Below, one piece after another: positions 8,336-16,246 of a DNA stretch of 56,070 nt. A program made the translations under genes and the position numbers. Every line of letters starts with the position of its first letter. Positions within the stretch are counted from its first letter, which is position 1. The notes under the pieces are model-generated. The model was not told the origin of the DNA and searched no databases. It saw nothing but the letters and a program-made list of their open reading frames with translations. The DNA comes from Rhodanobacter glycinis (lineage in GTDB: Bacteria; Pseudomonadota; Gammaproteobacteria; Xanthomonadales; Rhodanobacteraceae), in NCBI RefSeq assembly GCF_900114325.1, contig NZ_FOSR01000010.1, forward strand, positions 110,228 through 166,297. The letters run 5' to 3'.

Positions 8336-9421
8336 TTAGTGGGCCTTCTGGTCGAGCGAAAGAACGTAGTCGCGCTGTTTGGCGAGATCGGCGGGGACTT
8401 CGGCGAAGGTGTAATCGAACATCGCCGTGACCGGCTGCGTCTTCGTCTCGAGGTAGGCATTCACCTCGTTGTCCATCCACTCGTCGCACTCGGCCTTCCA
8501 GGCCTCTTCCTTCGCGTCGTCCCACACTTTCTTGGCCACCAGCCAGTTGCGCAGGCGCTTCATCGGCTCGCGTTCCCAACCGTCCTTCACTTCCTGCTCG
8601 CCGCGGTAGCGGCGCGCATCGTCGGCGGTGGTGTGGTCGCCGAGGCGGTAGGTCACCGCCTCGATCACGCTGCCGCCCTCGCCGTTGCGAGCGCGCTCCA
8701 GCGCGTCTTCCATCGCCTTGCGCACGGCGATGATGTCGTTGCCGTCGACCTGGATGCAGAACAGCCCGGCCGCAATGCCCTTCTGCGCCAGCGTGGGTGC
8801 GCCGGACTGGATCTTGCGCGGCACCGAGATCGCCCACTGGTTGTTGACGATCACTGCCACCAGCGGCAGGTTCTGCGCGCCGGCGACGTTGATGGCGCCG
8901 TAGAAATCGCCCTTGGACGAGCCGCCGTCGCCGATGGTGCACACGGCCACGCGCTTCTCGCCGCGGATCTTGAACGCCATCGCGGAGCCGGCGGCATGCA
9001 GGCACTGCGTGGCGATCGGCACCGACCAGGCGAAGTCGTGGCGGGCCGGTTCCTTCTGGTAATCGTTGCCGCGCTCGTCGCCGCCCCAGTACATGTAGAC
9101 CTCGCGCGGCTGCACGCCGCGGTACAACTGGGCGCCGTACTCGCGGTAGCTGACCGCCAGCACGTCTTCGGGCTTCATGGCGCTGCCGATGCCGACATGC
9201 GCGGCCTCGTGGCCGAGGCAGCTGGCATAGGTGCCCAGCTTGCCGGTACGCTGCAAGGCGATCGACTTGGCGTCGAACACCCGCGTCGACAACATCAGCT
9301 TGTACAGCTCGACCATGTGGTCGAGATCCTTGGCGAAGGCGGGCAGATCCTTGCGGACTTCCTTGCCTTCGGCATCGAGATACTGCAGGTATTCGATTTC
9401 AAACTTGGCGGCGATGGACAC
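8336..9421 (-). CDS. 2-oxo acid dehydrogenase E1 component, alpha subunit
   Basis: 361-residue thiamine-diphosphate-dependent E1-alpha. The GTG at 9421 is preferred because GGGAG lies 7 nt upstream and it gives the family's usual N-terminus (VSIAAKFEIEYLQYLDAEGK); the reading frame stays open upstream but has no such signal. The ThDP/Mg motif starts at GDGGSSKGDF and ends at VIVNNQW, about the GDG-X26-NN spacing. TGKLGTYASCLGHEAAHVG and YREYGAQLYRGV are typical of the family. It heads the E1-alpha/E1-beta/E2 operon and is divergent from the tryptophan dioxygenase gene across 205 bp. Confidence 0.94.
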   Translation of the reverse strand: MSIAAKFEIEYLQYLDAEGKEVRKDLPAFAKDLDHMVELYKLMLSTRVFDAKSIALQRTGKLGTYASCLGHEAAHVGIGSAMKPEDVLAVSYREYGAQLYRGVQPREVYMYWGGDERGNDYQKEPARHDFAWSVPIATQCLHAAGSAMAFKIRGEKRVAVCTIGDGGSSKGDFYGAINVAGAQNLPLVAVIVNNQWAISVPRKIQSGAPTLAQKGIAAGLFCIQVDGNDIIAVRKAMEDALERARNGEGGSVIEAVTYRLGDHTTADDARRYRGEQEVKDGWEREPMKRLRNWLVAKKVWDDAKEEAWKAECDEWMDNEVNAYLETKTQPVTAMFDYTFAEVPADLAKQRDYVLSLDQKAH

Positions 9422-9626
9422 GACTCGCTCCCGGTGGACTGAGGGGGTAGGGGCGGGAAGCGGCGGCCCATCCAGTGGGGCCAGACACGCAAAAATCCCT
9501 TGAAAAGACGGCAATTGATAGCAGGGGCACATGCTGCGCTGCAAGGTATGGTGCAGCATGCGGGGGCGTACGGCCCGAGCCCGGACTGGCGTTACCATGA
9601 ACGTCTTTGGGGACTTGCGGATCACC

Positions 9627-10478
9627 ATGACGGACAACCAGCGCGACCTTGAGGCGGGTATCGAACGCAGCCTCGACGGGCGCATGACCTATGCCGGCTA
9701 TCTGCACCTGGACACCTTGCTGTCCGCGCAGAAGCCGTTGAGCCAGCCGCCGTACCACGACGAAATGCTGTTCATCGTGCAGCACCACGTGGCCGAACTG
9801 TGGCTGAAGCTGTTGATCCACGAGTTGCGCGCGGCCATGGCGTTCCTGCGCGACGACCGCGCCAATCCGGCCCTGAAGGTGCTGGCGCGGGTGAAGCAGA
9901 TCCAGCGCCAGCTGTTCGAGCAGTGGGCGGTATTGGAGACGATGACGCCGCACGAATACCTGGCGTTCCGCGATGCGCTGGGGCCGTCGTCGGGCTTCCA
10001 GTCGGTGCAATACCGCACGGTGGAATTCATGCTCGGCAACAAGAACACCGACATGCTGCCGGTGTTCGCGCATGACCCGGTGGCGCAGGCGGGGCTGCGC
10101 GCCACGCTGGAAGCGCCGGGCATGTATGACGAGGCGTTGCACTGGCTGGCGCGGCGCGGACATGCGGTGCCGGCGGACCTGCTGCAGCGTGATGTCACGC
10201 AGCCATGGCAATTCCGCGACGATTTGCTGCCGGTGTTCAAGCGCATCTACGAGGCGCCGGAATCGTTCTGGGCGGAATTCCATCTGTGCGAGACGCTGGT
10301 GGATATCGAGGAGAGTTTCCAGCTGTGGCGTTTCCGCCACATGAAGGCGGTGGAGCGGATCATCGGACACCGCCGCGGCACCGGCGGTTCCTCCGGCGTG
10401 GGTTTCCTGAAGAAAGCGCTGGACCTGACCTTCTTCCCGGAATTGCTGGATGTGCGCACCGTGCTTGGCACGGCGTGA
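9627..10478 (+). CDS. kynA: Tryptophan 2,3-dioxygenase
   Basis: Haem enzyme (homotetramer in the family) that opens the indole ring of L-tryptophan to N-formylkynurenine, the first step of the kynurenine pathway. Full length at 283 residues. Visible family features are LTYGGYL-like [16 protein letters not shown], the substrate-site YHDEMLFI (His44), [17 protein letters not shown], the proximal haem histidine in FRHMKAV (His238) and the substrate loop [13 protein letters not shown] 9627 matches the N-terminus of Xanthomonas relatives; an in-frame ATG at 9597 would add 10 residues. No other kyn genes are nearby; two peptide transporters follow, perhaps supplying tryptophan-containing peptides (speculative). 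Confidence 0.96.
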   Translation: MTDNQRDLEAGIERSLDGRMTYAGYLHLDTLLSAQKPLSQPPYHDEMLFIVQHHVAELWLKLLIHELRAAMAFLRDDRANPALKVLARVKQIQRQLFEQWAVLETMTPHEYLAFRDALGPSSGFQSVQYRTVEFMLGNKNTDMLPVFAHDPVAQAGLRATLEAPGMYDEALHWLARRGHAVPADLLQRDVTQPWQFRDDLLPVFKRIYEAPESFWAEFHLCETLVDIEESFQLWRFRHMKAVERIIGHRRGTGGSSGVGFLKKALDLTFFPELLDVRTVLGTA

Positions 10479-10529
10479 ACTTTTGCTGCTGCGGGCGATC
10501 CCATGCACGAGCGCCCGTGTCCCTGCCCC

Positions 10530-10606
10530 GTAGGAGCGCACCCTGTGCGCGAATGCTCTTGGCCGGGCCTCGCGAAAAGCCTTTCGCGCACAGGGTGCGC
10601 TCCTGC
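10530..10606. repeat. Intergenic palindrome family A, copy 2
   Basis: GTAGGAGCGCACCCTGTGCG and its reverse complement around a loop that also pairs partly (CGCGAA/TTCGCG). It lies in the 202-bp gap between kynA and the first POT gene; the rest of the gap shows only a GGGGAAAG ribosome site before 10681. Confidence 0.9.
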
Positions 10607-10680
10607 CGGGGCTTCATGAAGGGTCCGGCGAAAAAACGTGAACAGGCTCCGAGAACCGCAGAGCCACGGGGAAAGCACGC

Positions 10681-12162
10681 ATGAACCAGGCGCAAGCCGT
10701 TGCATCACCGAGCCAGCTCGGTGCCAATCGCTGGGGACATCCACGCCAGTTGTGGATGCTGCTCGGGGTCACCGTCTGGTTCAATTTTGCCTTTTACGGA
10801 TTCCGCGCCTTTCTGGCGCCGTACATTGCGCAGCATTTCTATGCCGGCCTTGGCGCGGCCGCCGCGCAGCGACAAGCGGACCTGCTGGGCAGCGGCTTTC
10901 TCGCGCTGTTGTACGCCACGCCGATTGTCGGTGGTTATGTGGCGGACAAGGTCCTCGGCGAGACGCGGGCGTTGGCGATGTCATTCTGGTTGGCGGTGCT
11001 GGCGCTGTTGCTGATGGCCTCGCCGACGCTGTTCGGATTCGAGCTTGGCATGGCGTTGTGCGCGCTGGCGATCGGCCTGAGCATTCCGCTGACCGTGCTG
11101 ATCGGGCGCAATTACGCCACCGACGACGCGCGCCGCGATGGCGGTTACACGCTGTATTACCTGGCCATCAACGTGGGCTCGTTCATCGCGCCCATCGTTT
11201 GCGCGTCATGGATCGGGCGCCACTACGGTTACCGCTGGGGCTTCGTTGCCGCGGCGGCGGGCATGGCGCTGAGCGCAATCTGGTTCCAGTGGCGCAAGCA
11301 CAAGCTGGACCCGGTGCTGCCCAAGGGCGATCACCTGCACGGGCCGATGGCCAGCGTGTGGGTACTGCTGGGGGTTGCCGTGCTGGTGTATCCCACCGCG
11401 CTGTTGCTCGGTTACCCCGAAGTGTTGCGCGGGGCGATGTACGTGCTGATGGGGCTGCTGGTGCTGTATTTCGTGGTCAGCTGCGTGCGCCGGCGCGATC
11501 GCGTGCAGACCCAGCGCTACCTGGCGCTGCTGGTGCTGTTCGTGGGACTGGTGGTGTTCTGGGCGTTGAGCCTGCAGGGCGTCACCTCGCTCAACTTCCT
11601 GGCGCGCGACTACGTGGATGCGCCGTGGGATTTCAGCTGGTTCCAATCGGCCAATCCGCTGTTCATCCTGATCTTCGCGCCGTTCCTGGCGATGCTGTGG
11701 CCGTGGCTGGAGCGGCGCGGTCGCGATCCGTCGACGCCACGCAAGTTCGGCATCGGCATCTTGCTGGTGGCGTTGAGCTACGGCGTACTGGTGTATGCCA
11801 TCGATCACCTGCAGGGTGCGGACGGCCACATCGGCTGGTGGACGCTGGTGCTGTGCTACCTGCTGCAGACGCTGGGCGAGCTGGCGCTGTCGCCGATCGG
11901 GTACGCGCTGGTCGGTCAGCTGGCGGCGCCGGAGGAGTCCTCGCTGGCGATGGGTGGCTGGTTCTTCGGCGTGGCCATTGCCTACCAGCTGGCCGGCTGG
12001 ATCGCCACGCTGACCACGCACGCATCGGCGACCGGCGCATCGGGCGGGATTGTCGAGTACGCCAGGGTCTACGGCCACGTATTCGTCTGGGGCCTGGGCG
12101 TGGCGGTGGTGTTCCTGCTGGCGGCGCCACTGGTGCGCAAGCTGATGCATGGCGTCCACTGA
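10681..12162 (+). CDS. POT/PTR2-family MFS transporter lacking the ExxER motif
   Basis: 493 residues with about 12-14 hydrophobic segments, matching proton-dependent oligopeptide transporters: GGYVADKVLGETRALAMSFW after helix 2, LYYLAINVGSFIAPIV in the PTR2 signature region, and TLGELALSPIGYALVG in the C-terminal half. The family's helix-1 proton-coupling motif ExxERFxYY is replaced: this protein reads TVWFNFAFYGF where its neighbour reads EFWERFAFYSV. Start ATG 10681 follows GGGGAAAG. It could be an uncoupled, differently coupled or non-peptide carrier; that is inference. It forms a tandem pair with the next gene, from which it is separated by a large inverted repeat. Confidence 0.9.
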   Translation: MNQAQAVASPSQLGANRWGHPRQLWMLLGVTVWFNFAFYGFRAFLAPYIAQHFYAGLGAAAAQRQADLLGSGFLALLYATPIVGGYVADKVLGETRALAMSFWLAVLALLLMASPTLFGFELGMALCALAIGLSIPLTVLIGRNYATDDARRDGGYTLYYLAINVGSFIAPIVCASWIGRHYGYRWGFVAAAAGMALSAIWFQWRKHKLDPVLPKGDHLHGPMASVWVLLGVAVLVYPTALLLGYPEVLRGAMYVLMGLLVLYFVVSCVRRRDRVQTQRYLALLVLFVGLVVFWALSLQGVTSLNFLARDYVDAPWDFSWFQSANPLFILIFAPFLAMLWPWLERRGRDPSTPRKFGIGILLVALSYGVLVYAIDHLQGADGHIGWWTLVLCYLLQTLGELALSPIGYALVGQLAAPEESSLAMGGWFFGVAIAYQLAGWIATLTTHASATGASGGIVEYARVYGHVFVWGLGVAVVFLLAAPLVRKLMHGVH

Positions 12163-12171
12163 AAAACGGGA

Positions 12172-12265
12172 AGTGAGTGGAGAGGAGTGAGGAGTGAGAG
12201 AAGGCCAAAGCCCGCAATATGCGACGTCCTGACTCTCTCTCACTCCTCACTCCCCTCCACTCACT
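12172..12265. repeat. Near-perfect inverted repeat between two POT genes
   Basis: Left arm from AGTGAGTGGAGAGGAGTGAG (12172-12200) pairs with 12237-12265 at 28 of 29 positions, with ~36 nt of loop. The arms are purine- and pyrimidine-rich respectively and start 9 nt after the first POT stop codon. It could form a very stable mRNA stem limiting read-through or protecting the upstream message; there is no T-tract. Confidence 0.85.
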
Positions 12266-12317
12266 CCTTGCTCTTGTGCTACATGTTGCGCCTTGCGAAA
12301 CATCCGAAGGGGATCGC

Positions 12318-13820
12318 GTGAACGACACCACGACTGCTGGCAACGCACCAGCCTATCCGCAACTGCTCGGCCACCCGCGTCCGTTGTGGATGCTGTTCAT
12401 GACCGAGTTCTGGGAGCGCTTCGCGTTCTACAGCGTGAGCTGGGCGCTGGCGCTGTACATCGTGGCGCAGTTCTATCACGGCGATGCGTCGGGGCAGGCG
12501 TGGGCCAGCGCGATCTTCGGTTCGTATACCGCGCTGATCTACGGCACCGGCATCTTCGGCGGCTGGGTGGCGGACAAGCTGATCGGCTACCAGCGCACCA
12601 TCCTGCTCGGTGCGGCGGTGATGGCAGCGGGCCTGTTTGCGCTGGCGGTGCCGACCAAGCCGGTGCTGCTGCTGGGGCTGGCGCTGGTGATCGTGGGCGA
12701 TGGCCTGTTCAAACCGAACATTTCCTCGATGGTGGGCCAGCTTTACGCGCGCGGCGATGATCGCCGCGATCGCGGCTTCACCCTGTTCTACATGGGCATC
12801 AATGCCGGTGCGCTGGTGGCGCCGCTGCTGACCGGCTGGATGGCGGCGGAATTCACCGGCACCTCGATGCAGCAGAACTACAAGCTGGTGTTCCTGGCGG
12901 CGGGCGTGGGCATGCTGCTCAGCCTGTTCTGGTTCTGGTTCGGCCGGCGCCAGTTGGGTGCGGTGGGACGACCGGCGCCGGGGCAGGCCAGCCGCTGGCG
13001 CGTGCTGTGGGTGGCGATCGGTTCGCTCGTGGCGGTGCCGCTGGTGTATCTGCTGCTGGCCAAGGTTGGTGCGAGCGGGCTGCAGTGGTTGCTGGGGCTG
13101 CTGTTCGTCGGCGTGTCCGCCATGCTGATTGCCGAGGCGCTGCGCGACGGGCGGGTGCAGGTGCATCGCGTGCTGGCGATGCTGATCATCTTCGCTTTCA
13201 ACGTGCTGTTCTGGATGTTCTATTACCAGCTCGGCACCACCTTCAATTTCCTTGCCGAAAACCTGGTGGATCGCACGATGTTCGGCGGCTGGGTGTTCCC
13301 GGTGGGCTGGTTCCAGTCGGTCAGTCCGCTGGCGATCATCGTGCTGGCGCCGGTGGTGGCGCTGACGTGGGGCTGGCTAGGCAAGCGGCACTGCGAACCG
13401 TCGATCCCGCGCAAGTTCGGCCTCGGCCTGATCTTCAACGCGGTGGGTTTCGCGATCCTGGTGTATGCGCTGTCGCGCCTGCTCGGCGCCAGCGGGTTGA
13501 TCCCGTTCTGGCCGCTGGTGATGTGCTACGTGATGCAGACGGTGGGCGAGCTGTGCCTGTCGCCGATCGGCCTGTCGATGGTGACCAAGCTGGCGCCGCC
13601 GAAACTGGTGGGCGTGGCGATGGGCGGCTGGTTCCTGTCGCTGGCGGTGGGCGGCAACCTGTCCGGCCTGTTCGCCAGCCGCATCACCGGCGCGCACGGG
13701 CTGACCGCGTCGGCGGCATTGTCCGGCTTCACCTTCAGCTTCTGGGTGCTGGCCGGCTCGGGCGTGTTGCTGCTGCTGATCGCGCCGCTGGTGAACCGCT
13801 TGATGCACGGGGTGAAGTAA
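12318..13820 (+). CDS. POT/PTR2-family proton-coupled peptide transporter
   Basis: 500-residue inner-membrane carrier importing di/tripeptides with protons, of the DtpT-like class. It has the complete helix-1 motif (MTEFWERFAFYSV), GGWVADKLIGYQRTILLG, the PTR2 signature FYMGINAGALVAPLL, and TVGELCLSPIGLSMVTKLAP. The GTG at 12318 is chosen because GAAGGGG ends 5 nt before it and because upstream in-frame codons run into the inverted repeat. It is a paralogue of the gene just upstream (same N-terminal PRPLWMLF / PRQLWMLL and C-terminal LVNRLMHGV / LVRKLMHGV ends), evidently a tandem duplication. A hairpin follows. Confidence 0.93.
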   Translation: MNDTTTAGNAPAYPQLLGHPRPLWMLFMTEFWERFAFYSVSWALALYIVAQFYHGDASGQAWASAIFGSYTALIYGTGIFGGWVADKLIGYQRTILLGAAVMAAGLFALAVPTKPVLLLGLALVIVGDGLFKPNISSMVGQLYARGDDRRDRGFTLFYMGINAGALVAPLLTGWMAAEFTGTSMQQNYKLVFLAAGVGMLLSLFWFWFGRRQLGAVGRPAPGQASRWRVLWVAIGSLVAVPLVYLLLAKVGASGLQWLLGLLFVGVSAMLIAEALRDGRVQVHRVLAMLIIFAFNVLFWMFYYQLGTTFNFLAENLVDRTMFGGWVFPVGWFQSVSPLAIIVLAPVVALTWGWLGKRHCEPSIPRKFGLGLIFNAVGFAILVYALSRLLGASGLIPFWPLVMCYVMQTVGELCLSPIGLSMVTKLAPPKLVGVAMGGWFLSLAVGGNLSGLFASRITGAHGLTASAALSGFTFSFWVLAGSGVLLLLIAPLVNRLMHGVK

Positions 13821-13826
13821 GCCTCC

Positions 13827-13853
13827 GGTTCACGCCGGTTTCCGGCGTGAACC
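13827..13853. terminator. Hairpin between convergent POT and yegP genes
   Basis: GGTTCACGCCGG / CCGGCGTGAACC, a perfect 12-bp stem with a 3-nt loop. It lies 6 nt after the POT stop and 16 nt beyond the stop of the convergent yegP gene, so it could end transcription in both directions. There is no strong T-run on either side, so the mechanism is uncertain. Confidence 0.6.
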
Positions 13854-13869
13854 CTTGGAGCGTGGACGC

Positions 13870-14199
13870 TTATGTTTCGACCAGGGAAGCATCGGGTGCG
13901 TTGGCCATCACGGAGGCAATGCCGTTGTCGCGGGATCGCTCGCTTTCGTACATCTCGCTGCTGCCGATCACTTGGTGATTGGCAGCCTTCAGGTTGAAGT
14001 GGAACTTGCCGTTGACGGACGTCTTCTTCTCGAAGCGGGAGGCATCGGCCGCGTTCTTGCGCACCGACTCGATGCCGTTCTGCGCACCGCCCTTGTCGCG
14101 GTAGCCTTCGCTCTTGAGGATGATCTCGCCGTTGCCGGCCTTGAGGTTGAAGTAGATCTCGCCGTTCTTGCCGGTGAACAGGGTGAATTTGCCACTCAT
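13870..14199 (-). CDS. yegP: YegP-family (DUF1508) protein, two repeats
   Basis: 109-residue cytoplasmic protein of two tandem DUF1508 units: residues ~2-50 (GKFTLFTGKNGEIYFNLKA, GEIILKSEGY) and ~53-105 (NGKFHFNLKAANHQVIGSSE). ATG 14199 follows AGGAGAG and gives the standard family length. The biochemical role of the family is not settled, so I assign none. It is divergent from trpS across 217 bp, and the TrpS C-terminus contains a segment that looks like the same unit. Confidence 0.9.
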   Translation of the reverse strand: MSGKFTLFTGKNGEIYFNLKAGNGEIILKSEGYRDKGGAQNGIESVRKNAADASRFEKKTSVNGKFHFNLKAANHQVIGSSEMYESERSRDNGIASVMANAPDASLVET

Positions 14200-14416
14200 C
14201 GCGTTGCTCTCCTGGGGTTGGCTTGGGTCAGGGTTCAGCGTCATTCGCACAGCGGCAATTGCCTTGCAGGAATGACGGGCGGGGGCATGGAACGAATCAT
14301 CGTTCGTGAAACCTGGACTCACGAGCGTGATTTTTTTGACAAACGCGTGCGTGGCCGGTCCCGTCGAGGTGTCGGGCGGGATGTCGTACACTGGCTTTTT
14401 ACTTGCGCAACGCAGC

Positions 14417-15781
14417 ATGCAGACTCGAGTCCTTACCGGCATCACCACCACCGGCACGCCCCATCTGGGCAACTACGTGGGCGCGATCCGTCCGGCGGTG
14501 GCGGCCAGCCGCCGCGCCGATGTCGACGCGTTCTACTTCATGGCCGACTACCACGCGCTGATCAAGAGCGACAATCCCGAGCGCATCGAGCGTTCGCGGC
14601 TGGAGATCGCGGCGACGTGGCTGGCTGCCGGGCTCGATCCGGGTCGGGTGACGTTCTACCGCCAGTCGGACATCCCCGAGATTCCCGAGCTCACCTGGTT
14701 CCTCACCTGCGTCACCGCCAAGGGCCTGCTCAATCGCGCGCATGCGTACAAGGCGTCGGTGGACAAGAACACGGAGGCTGGCGAGGACTCCGATGCCGGG
14801 GTCACTGCGGGGCTCTACATGTACCCGGTGCTGATGGCGGCCGACATCCTCGCGTTCAATGCGCACAAGGTGCCGGTGGGGCGCGACCAGATCCAGCATA
14901 TCGAGATGGCACGCGATATCGCGCAGCGCTTCAACCACATCTACGGGCGCGAATTCTTCGTGCTGCCCGAAGTGCAGATCGAGGAGCAGGTGGCCACCTT
15001 GCCGGGGCTGGACGGTCGCAAGATGTCCAAGAGCTACGACAACACCATTCCGCTGTTCGCCGGTGGCGCCAAGCATTTGCGCGAGACGATCATGCGCATC
15101 GTCACCGATTCGCGCGCACCCGGCGAGCCGAAGAATCCGGATGATTCCGCGCTGTTCACCATTTACCAGGCCTTCGCCAGCGCCGACGAAACCGCTGCGT
15201 TTCGCCAGTCGCTGCTTGATGGCATCGGTTGGGGCGAGGCCAAGCAGCGGCTGTTCGAACGCATCGAAACCGATGTGGCACCGATGCGCGAGCAGTACGA
15301 AGCATTGATCGCCAAGCCGGCCGCGATCGAGGACATCCTGCATGAAGGCGCGCAAAAGGCGCGTGCCACCGCGACGCCGTTGCTGGCCGAATTGCGCGAG
15401 GCGATCGGCCTGCGTTCGATGGCGCGCATCCAGCCGTCGCAGAAGGCAGCCAAGGCCACGCCGGCGAAAGACAGCAAGCCGCGCTTCGCCAGTTTCCGCG
15501 ACGATGAAGGCCAATTCCGCTTCCGCCTGTTCGCAACGGATGGCGAAGAATTGCTGCTGTCGGCGCCGTTTGCCGACCCCAAGGCCGCCGGCATGCTGCA
15601 GAAGCGCCTGCGCACGCTCGGTGGCGCGGCCGCCGAGCTGGCTGCGGACGCGCAGGGCGCCCACCTGAGCCTGGATGGCAACGTGGTGGCCAGCACGCCG
15701 GCGCAGGCCGATGCGGCAGCGCGCGACGCGCTGTTGCAGCGCTTGCGTGACACGCTGGACCAGCTCGCCGCGCAAGATTGA
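14417..15781 (+). CDS. trpS: Tryptophanyl-tRNA synthetase with a C-terminal DUF1508-like extension
   Basis: Class Ic synthetase charging tRNA-Trp. The Rossmann core shows TGTPHLGNY (the HIGH equivalent, residues 16-19) and [11 protein letters not shown] (KMSKS 202-206), with [14 protein letters not shown] and [16 protein letters not shown] typical of TrpS. At 454 residues it is about 120 longer than the E. coli enzyme. After a [13 protein letters not shown] linker, residues ~355-430 ([28 protein letters not shown]) resemble one YegP/DUF1508 unit. ATG 14417 matches the family N-terminus ([13 protein letters not shown]). Extended TrpS forms occur in other gammaproteobacteria as I recall; the role of the extension is not clear to me. 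Confidence 0.95.
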   Translation: MQTRVLTGITTTGTPHLGNYVGAIRPAVAASRRADVDAFYFMADYHALIKSDNPERIERSRLEIAATWLAAGLDPGRVTFYRQSDIPEIPELTWFLTCVTAKGLLNRAHAYKASVDKNTEAGEDSDAGVTAGLYMYPVLMAADILAFNAHKVPVGRDQIQHIEMARDIAQRFNHIYGREFFVLPEVQIEEQVATLPGLDGRKMSKSYDNTIPLFAGGAKHLRETIMRIVTDSRAPGEPKNPDDSALFTIYQAFASADETAAFRQSLLDGIGWGEAKQRLFERIETDVAPMREQYEALIAKPAAIEDILHEGAQKARATATPLLAELREAIGLRSMARIQPSQKAAKATPAKDSKPRFASFRDDEGQFRFRLFATDGEELLLSAPFADPKAAGMLQKRLRTLGGAAAELAADAQGAHLSLDGNVVASTPAQADAAARDALLQRLRDTLDQLAAQD

Positions 15782-15806
15782 CGCGGGCGCACGACGGAGT
15801 CGCCGC

Positions 15807-16124
15807 ATGCGCTATCTCGCCCTGATGTTGCTGGCCCCGGTGCTGCTGATTTTTGCGTGGTTGTACTGGTGCTATCCGAAAAACCTGCGGCGCACCTGGC
15901 CGCGTCGGCTGTTCGACATCATCGTGCTGCTGCTCGCGGCGGTGCTGGGCGTGCACATGGCCACGCTCGGTTTCGAAGCCGTGCCGGTAGCGGAGTTGAA
16001 CGAATTCGGACGCGTCAGCGGCGGCATCTGGAAGCAGGTGTTGCCGGCGCTGTACGGCTACGGTGCCTTCAGCGCCGTGCTGGCGCTGGGATTGCTCGGG
16101 CGCTTCGCGCTGTTCCGCCGGTAG
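15807..16124 (+). CDS. Small inner-membrane protein, unknown function
   Basis: 105 residues with an N-terminal hydrophobic helix (LALMLLAPVLLIFAWLYW), a short basic loop (KNLRRTWPRR), a second helix (FDIIVLLLAAVLGVHMATLG) and a third near the C-terminus (FSAVLALGLLGRFALF). ATG 15807 follows GGAG at a 7-nt spacing, 25 nt after the trpS stop, so it is probably co-transcribed with trpS. I do not recognise a family and assign no function. Confidence 0.75.
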   Translation: MRYLALMLLAPVLLIFAWLYWCYPKNLRRTWPRRLFDIIVLLLAAVLGVHMATLGFEAVPVAELNEFGRVSGGIWKQVLPALYGYGAFSAVLALGLLGRFALFRR

Positions 16125-16144
16125 TGACATCACCACAACCTCGG

Positions 16145-16216
16145 GCAGGAGCGGCTTCAGCCGCGATGCTTCTGACACGGGTGGTGAAAAGGCATCGCGG
16201 CTGAATCCGCTCCTAC
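16145..16216. repeat. Intergenic palindrome family B
   Basis: GCAGGAGCGGCTTCAGCCGC opposed to GCGGCTGAATCCGCTCCTAC, with GCGATGC/GCATCGC continuing the stem. It fills the gap between the convergent small membrane protein and GH13 genes. Related copies are at 5109 and 40896. Confidence 0.9.
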
Positions 16217-16246
16217 ATAAACGCGGGGCGGGATATCGGCCTTGGC

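Noticed and set aside
7259-9442. 727-codon plus-strand frame across the E1 genes
   Set aside because: Antisense shadow of high-GC coding sequence; low-complexity His/Gly/Asp-rich translation without domains.
10530-10606. Family A palindromes as intrinsic terminators
   Set aside because: Stems are separated by 28-40 nt loops and no T-run follows on either strand; the recurring arms mark them as repeats instead.
14336-14392. TTGACA (14336) with TACACT (14387) as a trpS promoter
   Set aside because: The hexamers are 45 bp apart, far from the 16-18 bp needed; no good partner for either at the right distance.
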